A stretch of 64,000 bases of DNA, from the NCBI GenBank assembly GCA_030077755.1, contig JAQJZZ010000011.1, positions 2,418,001 to 2,482,000 on the forward strand, read 5' to 3'. The stretch is from Filosporella fistucella (taxonomy: Eukaryota > Ascomycota > Leotiomycetes > Helotiales). A program made the translations under genes and the position numbers. How positions within the stretch are numbered: position 1 is the stretch's first letter; the number at the start of each line of letters is the position of its first letter. The notes below the pieces were generated by a model that made no database searches, was not told the DNA's origin, and was given only the letters and a program-made list of their open reading frames with translations. Of this stretch, positions 24,172-34,296 are shown piece by piece.

Positions 24172-26023
24172 TGTGAAAAGTGGTTGTGTAACAATTTATT
24201 GAGGTATGAAACTCGGAGACAAGAGATATGTGGTCGTTGTATATGAAATTACTTCTCAGCTTCCCGGCAGGGTTAAGATACTCGATATTCAGCAAATTCA
24301 CAAAGTAGTTTTCAGGTGCACTCAAGGCCCATGGATAGCCCCAAACTCGCTCACTAGAAGCATCCCACGAGCTTTGAATGCACGGGCCGGCCTGGATATT
24401 TCCAGCTCCCTAGCTGTAGAGAGAGTTTTCCCACGATTTGGAATGCGTTGGATGGCAGCAAATCTAGGCAACTCCTGCCGTCTTGAAAACTGCATTATTG
24501 ACATTTCAGCCGTCAAGAGACAAGGTAGGTTAGCTTTTTTGCGCTGAGTGCAAGGTGTGGAAGATATCTCCGCCAGGAAAATAAGGTCTGAGCTTTGTGT
24601 TGTCTGTATAGCTTCATGGGCTTGCAGCAGCTAAGGCACGATAAGACCTAACTATCGTGAGATTTAGCGTGGTGTTGGCCGATTTTGAGCACGTAAACTT
24701 GATAACACTAATAAGGAGAGGATCCAAGTCCATGGCGAGCTTGGCCGGGGATTATGGAACGGATGAGAGCACCGTCTTGAATGAAAAGCTTAGGAAGCAA
24801 GTGAATTTGCCGGGGCTCCCAAAGTAACACAACGTGGGCATGAACGGTGGATTCCTATGGAGACTACCGCCATGATGGATTCTGGTTACCCTAACTTAGG
24901 TTCATAACCACGGGAAGCACCCTGCCCAGCATTCTGGGGATCAACAATTTGACACTTGCTGGAGTGGTTTCGCAGCTATGCGGCTCTCGCATGTATTATG
25001 CATCAGGACGCTAGGGGATGAACTCCCAAGAACAGAATGACAAACAGAGTATCGGTTGCAAAAATACAGTTACATTCTGAAACTCTGCGGCGGGAACAAT
25101 TCTTAATTCAGAAGCTATGCAGAAGGCGTGCAGAAGCTTTCGTAATTCAGCTGAATTCACGTTCTGTTTCCGGAACGTAAGGAGGGTTGGTCCAGAAAAA
25201 TTGAGGGGTCGAGACGTAGAAAGTCATATTCGGCTAACTCAGCGATGGTCACGCTAATCCTCATTGGCAAAGCGCTAAGCCAGATCGGATGAGTTCGACC
25301 AGCCAGCTTTAGCGAACGGGGAGATCTGAGATTCTTGGTTCTGATCCGTACTTCCATTAGCACAGCTAGCATTTTTAGCTCGTCATCGCCGAAACTCTAT
25401 CAAGTGTCCGAGTTGAAACTCGTATCTTCCTTCCGCTGCGTTAATTTCAGTCTCGATGTAGAATGGTGTTTCAACTTGAGTCTGCCGCTTTTCTCTTCAG
25501 CCCAAAAGCCACAATGCGGTGAAGTGACGCAGGAAGCTTGTGCGGAGCTCTCTCCAGCAAATATACTTGCCCCATTCCAATTAGCTATCTTGATATGGCT
25601 TGAGTCGAGCAAGTTTCTGAATTCAGTAGGTCAATCTTGAAGCTCACGACGCTTCGCAGAATCCCTTTTGAGACAATTCTAGTCGGTCAAAGACCTGGTC
25701 TAGTCAACTGCGGCTACGGCTGAGGTGCTCTGCAGAATGTGTAAGGAAATCTTCCCTGTTCGAGTCCTTCTGGGCTCGGATTACGATACTCTGGTTCGTT
25801 CTTGGAAATATCAACAGATTTGTTATCTGTAACCTTGACGAAGTGGCGATCGAAGCTTGTGCTCAGGTGAGAAGCGTCGAGCCCGAGTAACTGAGAGCTC
25901 CTGTGCCTTTTCTATCACACGTGTACCCCCCGAGACTTGATATCAGAGACAGAGCTCCTATCACTGTTGGCTTCAAGTCAACCACTTTCTCTGACCCTGC
26001 CAAGTCCAAATCTCTTGCTCAGC
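24172..26023. promoter_or_regulatory. Shared upstream region of divergent GH16 and GT2 genes
   Basis: No gene is seen in this 1.85-kb divergent intergenic space. A palindrome-dense patch lies at 25080-25180, including a perfect 14-nt palindrome at 25144-25157 and a 6-bp stem (acgttc/gaacgt) just after it. It is the expected promoter region of both genes. Confidence 0.5.
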
Positions 26024-29000
26024 ATGTCTTCCGAATCCTCAGAAGCTGCGGAATGCTTTGGTGAGAATTCCCAGAGAAAGTCTCTCCCAGTATACCCCAA
26101 TGCTGTTCACCGCAGAAGCGGTGCTCCGACCCTGAGCAAGCGATGGAGCAGCACCGTAGTCGGGGATCAAGAACGGTTTGCAATGGTATATCAGTCCTAA
26201 TTTGACTTGGATTTAAACTGACTTGTATTAGATGGCCAAATACCTTCATCAACGCTGTGTAGATAGGAAATGGCTCCAAGAGTTCGGAGATGACAGCGGC
26301 AATTCACCAGATCAGTCTGCTCTTGGTGTTGCTGTTCGCAAGCCTGATGGCACGGCCTACAATATTGAGCCCTCAACTTTTGACCCTCAAGTCCTCGAGA
26401 CTCTTCGGATGGTGAATGCAAAGGTCGGCCTCACAATGTCATCTGAGATAACAGAAAGCTTGTTCGCACAAGTGAGCCCATTCCAAGAAGATCTACAATT
26501 TGGACCAAGGTTCAAAGTTCCTGTTGTACAGTCTCTGGATGTAGTTGCAGATGGTCGAGTTGAACTCGACCCGAGAGCATATGCCGTGCTGTTTAGAGAA
26601 GAGCGTATTGTTCTGCTCTGGAGCGACACTGTCGAGGGAATTATGACACATGGTGCAGATGTTGAGGATAAACTCATGGGACATGTAAGTGATGTCAAAT
26701 CGTCTCTGCGACTCTTAGCTGATGCTTGCATAGGTCTGGGGATCAAGTATCGGGACGCCATTGACACCTTACTCATATACTTGGTCTCCTAATCATGCTG
26801 CGCATCACTCCCGAGAAGTCAGTACCCCAAGCTCATTGTCAGCCCATGTGTTGGACGAGAAGCATCTCGCTATACAGGCAGCAATTGAGTTGGAGGAACG
26901 CGGTGATGATTATTTCGATCCAAACACCGAATCTGCTACGCCTCCTCCAAGACCGTTCCTCCTACTCCACGCCGGAGTCATCGGAGTTTCTGTTGCTTTG
27001 GTCGTTTTTGTCGAAATGTTGTGCGTCTCAAAGGTATGATGATTGACGACCTTAACCCATTCATTTAGGCTGACATGTTGTAGTTGTTAACTGAATATCG
27101 CTACGATGGCAAAGTGATCCGTTTTGCTCTAGTCTTTACAATCCCCATCTTCATAATGTTCTCGCTGTTTTACTTCGTTGTCATTGGCGGAAGTCTCTTC
27201 CAACTTTTCGGTCCATTGACGTATGTGCGGAGTAACTCGATGTTCTATTCCGCCAAGGCACCAAAATGGGAAAGGTACCCCGATTTGGAACTCCCACACA
27301 TAACCATTCAGATGCCAGTATACAAAGAAGGTTTGAAAGGGTCAGTGTTGTCGCAAAATCATGGAAATCTGCTGACTCGTGATACAGAGTTATCATTCCC
27401 ACCGTAACAAGTCTACAAGCTGCCATCCGCAAATATGAATCTATCGGCGGTACCGCATCCATTTTCGTGAATGATGATGGAATGCAGACAGTGAGCGCCG
27501 ATCTCGCAGAGGCTCGTCGCGCATTTTATGAAGTCAACGAGATTGGATGGTGTTCACGTCCCAAAGATACCTCGATGATCACTGTCGGTGATGAAGCCGG
27601 CACAAAATGGGGCATCTTCAAGCGCAGCAAGAAGAGAAAGAACCCTGATGGATTCGTACGCAAGGGACAGTTCAAGAAGGCTTCAAATATGAACTACTGT
27701 CTTGACTTTTCTATTCGAGTCGAAGATGAGTTCTTAAAACTTATGACTGCTCGGGCTGAAGAGAAAGGTGTCTCCGTCGATGATTTGACGATGGAAGATG
27801 AAAAGGAATTGAACGAGCAAGCTATGAATACAATCATCGAGTCAGATGAAGGTCGAACACTTGCTGCCGGAAATGTTCGTGTCGGAGAGATCATTCTCCT
27901 CATCGATTCAGACACTCGAGTTGTAAGTTTCATTGTATCATATCTGTACCGACCGTTGCTAACCAACAACAGCCCGAAGACTGCCTCCTCTATGGGGCCT
28001 TGGAAATGCATGAAAGCCCTGAAGTCGCCATTCTACAACACGCATCGGGTGTCATGCAAGTTGCCCATAACGCATTTGAGAATGGTATCACTTACTTCAC
28101 CAACCTGATTTACATGTCTATTCAGTTCGCCGTCGGTAATGGTGACAGTGCACCCTTCGTCGGACACAATGCGTTCCTACGATGGAAAGCTGTTCAAGCT
28201 GTCTCATTCGAAGAAGATGGCATGCGCAAGTTCTGGTCCGACTCTCACGTCTCTGAAGATTTCGATATCAGTTTGCGAATGCAAATGAACAGCTTTATTG
28301 TCCGTTTAGCGACTTATCATCACGGAGGTTTCAAAGAGGGTGTCTCTCTTACTGTATATGATGAGTTGGCACGATGGGAAAAGTAAGAGGTCTCGAGTAC
28401 ATCCCCTGACACCAACTAATGGCCAATAGATATGCGTATGGATGCAACGAATTGGTTTTTCGACCATTCCGATACTGGTACAAGGGCCCGTTTACTCCTC
28501 TCTTCATGCGTTTCTTGTGGAGTGACATCAAGATCACTTCCAAGATGACCATTCTTGCATATATCGGTACCTACTACGCCATCGCCGCCGCCGTTCCTCT
28601 TACACTTGCAAACTATCTCATCGTCGGTTGGTTCTCATCTGAGGTCGATCAATTCTACCTTACCAGTTGGAAAATCTTCGTCGGTATGGCTGTCGTGTTC
28701 AACGTTCTCGTAAGCTCCCTCAATCCATCTCATTGAACCTCACTAACAAATCAGTCACCCCTCGCATTCGCTATGTTGCGTCATCGCTTGGGTGAGAAAG
28801 TTTTCTTCTGGTCTATCGTTGACACCATCAAATGGACTCCCATGTTCGTTCTCTTCTTCGGTGGTCTCTCGATCCACCTTTCCACTGCTTTGCTCTGCCA
28901 TTTCTTCTCTATCACGATGGAATGGACAGCTACCGCAAAGGAAGTAGAGAAACAAGGATTTCGTGTTGGTTTAGATAAGATCTTTAGGGACTTCAAGTGG

Positions 29001-29156
29001 ATGTATATGTTCTGTATCCCAATCATTGGCGGAATGATCTACCTCGGAACAAGTGCTCCAAGAGGATGGACTATCACCGACTTTGCTGCTATCGTGCCAC
29101 TAGCAAACCAGATTGGATGTCATGCTTTGCTACCATTTGCTTTGGGCTTGGTGTAA
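26024..29156 (+). CDS. Multi-pass family 2 glycosyltransferase (polysaccharide synthase-like)
   Basis: Exons are 26024-26185, 26232-26684, 26734-27033, 27084-27340, 27388-27922, 27973-28382, 28430-28709 and 28755-29156, giving 932 aa. The first 270 residues are soluble and not recognised. Two membrane helices follow (LLLHAGVIGVSVALVVF and the FALVFTIPIF segment), then a GT2 catalytic core with HITIQMPVYKE, the DD pair VNDDGMQ (D420-D421), the metal-binding DSD (D564-D566) and the ED pair SEDFD (E664-D665). There is no clear QxxRW motif; RMQ follows the ED. The C-terminal third has further membrane helices. Such enzymes polymerise a sugar from UDP-sugar on the cytosolic face and extrude the chain. 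Related fungal GT2 proteins affect hyphal growth and surface polymers. The product cannot be told from sequence, and it is not a canonical chitin synthase. Confidence 0.82.
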
Positions 29157-29913
29157 ATGTATCTCGCGAAAATTGTGTGCGTGTCTCGCGATTCTATTAG
29201 GTGTAATTCGGGGTTTGTCTAGAGGGGCGCTTTCAATGTGTTAATTTACGTCCTTGTGATACAATTCCCATTTCCAATGATCAATGCTACCTAATTTCAA
29301 AAACATCGCTTATTCCGCAAACACTTTATCCGTGGTCAAACATTCAGCCTGTGAGTTTCGGCATTCGCTTCGTCAAGGCTCGGTATTATAAGGTGGTTGC
29401 GATGGCTGTGATACCGTATCGCCGTGGCTACAATACGAGGTGCTTGAGCGAAGCACACAGCAGCTAAAATGCATTACTAAGGCACAACAACTGTACATTA
29501 TTGCCTACTATATCCCATTGAAGTGTACATTAAATGAGCAAGGAAACTCTATCCAAAACCTGGACTCCACATTTGCAAAGATAGGGATATGCGACCGTTG
29601 TAGAATATTATCACTGCGAGCGGTGATAGTGGAGAGCAAATCCCTCGCATCATTTGCGTTCAGGCTTCCGGTTCGTGGGACTTCTTTTCTCGTGGGGCCG
29701 CAATGTTTCATTGTATCCAGAAAGCTTAATTCGTCCCGTTTGAATCAAGTTCGGATGGAAAAATTAGACAAGCTTTTGAGGATCCTCGTCGGACGGACCT
29801 TGGTGTGGGGTTCCTGGTGACATTTTGGCGGCTGCAATCTTAGGGGATTCTTGTATAAGAAGCCAAGAATCGATGAGCTTGATCGGCATGCAGGCCTGAT
29901 TTGTATCGCAATC
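29157..29913. promoter_or_regulatory. Intergenic, promoter of GH28 gene
   Basis: No gene is seen. An in-frame ATG at 29851 would add 21 residues before the signal peptide of the GH28 protein; I prefer the ATG at 29914, which places the signal sequence at the N-terminus. Confidence 0.4.
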
Positions 29914-31535
29914 ATGATTTCATTTCCATCTTTCAAGATTCTTTCCATCTTAGGATGTGCTGTTTCTTCTACGTTTGCACTCACTTGCGAAGTTCCAGGG
30001 GGAACATCTGATGATGGGCCAGCTATCAAAGCTGCTTTAGCTAATTGCAACAATGGCGGAACTGTCGTTCTTGACAAGAGCTATACCTTGGGCACTGTTC
30101 TTCAGACTACTGATTTGAATAATGTCGCGATTCAATTGACGGGAACAATCAAGCTCAAGCCAGGTCAGTATTATCTAATGGAGATCCGAAGGATCCTTCG
30201 CTGACCCAGATAGATATCGCATATTGGAAGGCCAACAGCGTACAACTGACCTACCAATCTGCATACACCGCTTGGACAATTGGTGGTCAAGGTATTCATA
30301 TCTATGGCGGTGGAACTTTTAATGGAAGTGGTGATAGTATGTTTCCCCTTTCCCTGCACCTCTCTCAATTGCTAACACATGTCAGCTTGGTACGCAGCAG
30401 GCACCACAGGTCCGATCCCATGGACAATATACAACGCCAAGAATGTTCTCGTAGAAAACATTCATCAACTTCAAAGTCCCTTCTGGAACAATTTCATTTA
30501 CCAGAGTACGAATGTCACATTTGACAACATGAATTTGCATTCGATACAGACGGATGGAACACAGGCTCAGAACACTGGTTCGTCCTCCTTTTCTCTAATC
30601 TTCCTTCTTCATGTTCACTCATTCTTCACCACGGGGATACTAACGAACCTCAGACGGCTGGGACATCTACCGCTCGTCCAATGTCGCCATAACAAACAGC
30701 TATATCATCAACGGAGATGATTGTGTCTCCCTGAAACCAAACAGCACAAACGTCCTAGTCCAAAACCTCTATTGTCAAGGCTCACACGGTATCTCCATGG
30801 GTTCCGTAGGTCAATACGCCGGCACCCAAGACATAATCGCCAATGTCCTCGTCAAGAACATAACCATGGTATCCACCTCCAATGGCGCGCGGATAAAAGC
30901 ATTCGGTGGTTCCGCCTCTTCTACCTCTACTACAGGCGGTGGAAACGGATATGTCAAGAACATCACTTTCCAAGATTTCAGCTGCTCCAAATGCGCTCTC
31001 CCGATAGTGATAGATCAATGCTATCAAACCTCCGCCTCAACTTGCTCTTCATATCCTTCCAAGGTATCGATTAATGATATACATTATATCAATGTTACTG
31101 GTACTGGGACAAAGAGTAAGGAGGTTGTAAGTATGGTTTGTAGTGATATTTGTGGGAATATCACGGCGACGGGGACGAAACTTGTGGGTAGTTCTGGAGC
31201 GAGCGAGTATTTCTGTACGAATATTGGGAGTCTGAGCAGTTTGGATTTCCCGTGCTCAGTGGCGGGGAGTATAGTTAGTGCGAGTAGTAGTAGTACGAAG
31301 AAGACGAGTAGTAAGTGATTTTCTTTTTGTGTTGCGTGGGAGCAAATGAGGGGGGTTGAGACGTAGAAATCAAGAGGAAATGCTGATATTTTTGTTCTTC
31401 TCTTAGGTACTACCAAGAAGGCTACAACAAGTGAGTTCCCTCTCGTTGAATAGAAGATGTAAACTAATCTACGTAGGTACAACGAAAACAACAAGCTCTA
31501 GCACGAAGAAAGCTACTACCACAACTAAAGCTTGA
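29914..31535 (+). CDS. Secreted GH28 polygalacturonase-family pectinase with S/T/K-rich tail
   Basis: Exons are 29914-30163, 30214-30336, 30386-30577, 30654-31310, 31407-31430 and 31477-31535, giving 434 aa. A signal peptide (MISFPSFKILSILGCAVSSTFA) leads into a right-handed beta-helix. GH28 catalytic motifs are NTDG (187-190), GDDC (D210, D211), a histidine loop SHGIS (H233) and ARIKAFGG (R268, K270), so the enzyme should hydrolyse galacturonan-type pectin. The S in place of G before H233 and the short loops point to an exo-acting or xylogalacturonan-type enzyme rather than classic endo-PG; that is inference. The tail (about residue 395 on) is built of S, T, K and A. It is continued by a 24-nt micro-exon and a 59-nt last exon. 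Without those splices a TGA at 31316 ends the protein. Confidence 0.88.
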
Positions 31536-31725
31536 GGATAGGCTCTATCTAGAGATCGGACTTTCTCCGTATAGCTAATAATCTAAATATACCTCTACAC
31601 CCACTACATCTCATCTCTAGTTCTATCACTATAACCACAATGCCATACCAGATCTCCCGCTGCCATTCATCTCCTCTCGCCTCTCATCCCCACATCTCTA
31701 TTCCCCTATTCCTCATTTAACTCAC

Positions 31726-32863
31726 TCAATTCACACCATCTGCATCCTTACCCTTCGTAAACCTCTTCATAGGTTTAGCCTTTGCTTTCTCATGCTGCCA
31801 TTCCTGGATCTCGTATCCGAGCTTTTTGTACCTGATTGAGAGTTAGCTGTTATATCTCAAGTGTTAACTTGAGACGAAAACCAATTTCTTGAAGCATTTT
31901 AATCTCTCAACTAATCTCGACTATGCCCTCTTCTGATCAGCTTTGAGTAGGATGAGGAAATAATCTCCGGGTCTACAGCCGTTGTTTGCTTCCGTACTAT
32001 TCCCATCGCCTCCTTCTCACCCCATTCCCCACCCCAGAATATTAAGAAGAGAACGAAGAAAAGAAAAGAGAAAACTCACAATCCAACACCCATCTCACTC
32101 CCATCCAAATACCCATTCACCCCCCTCCTCTCCATCTCCTCATTCCCCCACTTCACAAGCTTCCCACCCAACCCTTTCCCCCTAGCCTCTTTCACTGTCC
32201 CTAGCACCTCAAGAAACAAATGTTCTTCTCCTCCCATAGATTTCTCATGCTGCACCTCCATTGGCTCAAAAAATCCTGGTCCGAGTTTTTCGGCGTTTAA
32301 GGAGGGAAAGGGGGTAGGGGATACCCAGCGGGTTGTCCAGCCTTGGGGAGAGGAGGGAGAGAGGTGGTAGTAATGTGCGAAAGCGAGGATTTTCCGGGGT
32401 GTTTGGGATGGAGGAGAGAGGATTACTAGGGTTGTGGCGTGGTGGGACGATTTGGGATCTGTTGTTCTGTTCAGTATTCTTTCATGTTTGTTTGATGAAA
32501 AGTATCCCTCTTTCTCTTCTCTCATCCTAATTCTCCCAAACACAAGAGATATCTCATCGCATAGCTCTCTACAAAAATCTGCCCCAAACATCCCTCTTTT
32601 ACAAAACCCCGTTTCAACAAATACTTCACGCAAACTCCAAGAAGGAAAAACACAGAAAAGGGAAAGAAGGGAGAAAACATACCCAAAGAACCCAAAATGC
32701 TCTCCTCAAACCACCTTCTCACATCCGGTTCATCAGGAAAGAGATCACCTTTAAAACATTCTATAAATGTCTCAGAAAGGAGATGTATATCTTCTTTCTT
32801 CAAATGTGTAATCTCATAATCTTCCGACATGTCTTTTCTGGTTGCTTGAAGTGTTTCTGCCAT
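31726..32863 (-). CDS. GNAT family N-acetyltransferase
   Basis: Exons are 32863-32683, 32578-32080 and 31831-31726, giving 261 aa. The acetyl-CoA-binding motif A is visible (FLEVLGTVKEARGKGLGGKLVKWG; the RGKGLGGKL loop is the pyrophosphate-binding Q/RxxGxG/A). It is followed by GYLDGSEMGVGLYKKLGYE, the usual C-terminal GNAT strand and helix that runs across the last intron. The N-terminus (YEITHLKKEDIHLLSETFIECF) fits the beginning of the fold. The last intron is 247-248 nt, long for this window but in frame on both sides. The acceptor of the first intron is uncertain: an alternative lies a few bases downstream and gives the same frame. The substrate is unknown. Confidence 0.68.
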
Positions 32864-34296
32864 TTTGTCTTTCGGTCTTTGAGAGTAAGGGTTTTTGGGT
32901 GAAAGGTACGGCGATAGAGGGAAGAGAGGAAATAAGGATATGATCAATTATATAGTATCTCAATAGTTATAGTATTTACATCGGTGTTAGTATTTTACGT
33001 GAACTGCTAAAAGGTGCTTACCCCGAGCCCAAGACCCTATGAAATAAGCTAACCGATCTGTAGATATCCTATCCGAGGATCTCCATCCCCTATTCGCCAC
33101 TTCGACCCGAAAAAGGACTCCAGAATAATTACCAGAACACCGCACCTTGTTTTAATTCCTCCTTACTCCCTAATCCTTCTCGCCAATTATCTATCTATCT
33201 ATCCATCTATCTTATGCAGACTCCCATCTCATAGGTTAAACTCCGAATATTTACTCCGTGCATCAGTCTCGCAACTTAGGGTACCTCGGTCTAACCCATC
33301 CACTAAGGAACCACGAACCCCGACCCCGAGATCGTATATCCCGTTGCCTTATCCAACCACTCAGGAGTTATATTTCTTCAATAATAGCTATAGCGTGTAA
33401 GGAATTATTGATTAGGGTAAGCAGTAAGCAGTAGGTATACAAATGAGCTGTCTTCTTCGGGGAGAGATGACTTGGGTACATAGAGGGGCAAAGGAAGATG
33501 AGATAAGCACTTACCTCACTAAGAAGGTGGTACCTATCTCACCTTACTTTTCATTCTGCAATTATCTCTACCTGTTTACCAGTAGTCGATCTAGCTTACT
33601 TTACATGCTCCACCTATCTAATCACCTCATTCCCCGCTTAATTATCACTTATGCAATTTTTATTCAATAGCACAGTTATAAAAGAATGAAAAGAGTAACA
33701 TATCCATTCACTCTCAGATTTCAGCTTCACCTCCTAACCTCCCAAATCACAGCTACTGTTCACATATACATCCTTCCTTACTCTCCCCTAATCTCAAGAC
33801 TTTCCATCCCTTCCCCAGCACCCCTCCCCCACCCTCTCCTCTCGACATTATATCCCCACTATAATTTTCACACAACATCATCCGCCTCTCTGCCTCCACG
33901 GCAGTGGCCCCCGGAGGGCCAGCGGAGCGTCACCTCGTCACCTTAACACTAGATAAGTAGAGCTGGCTGTAATTGTGTAGCAAATAAGTGAGTGATTGGG
34001 GCAAGTTACCCAGGGTATTTGTAGATTTGAGATCCGAAGTAAATTTCGTATGCATAGAAGGCTGCTTCCTTACTTATTCATATCATGTGTTTACTTTTGA
34101 AAAAGCTAGGTAGGTATCTATCTTATCATACACCCCCCTCAAAATCACCGTCTCTGTCAAAGACTCCCCTTTCTCTCCCATCATATCAAGCAAAAGCACA
34201 AGCAACTCCATCTATCAAGACACACCTAAAGCCATCCCAAACGCCAGATCGCCACCAGTTCCTCGATGAAAATCAGATACCTCTGTACGCCATAAA
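32864..34296. other. Intergenic
   Basis: No gene is seen. A tatc/catc microsatellite lies at about 33188-33212. A short G/C-rich inverted repeat (ggccc...gggcc) lies near 33907-33921. Confidence 0.45.

Noticed and set aside
26024..29156. Canonical chitin synthase
   Set aside because: The conserved chitin-synthase signatures (QRRRW and the usual EDRxL) are absent; the core has SEDFD and RMQ instead.
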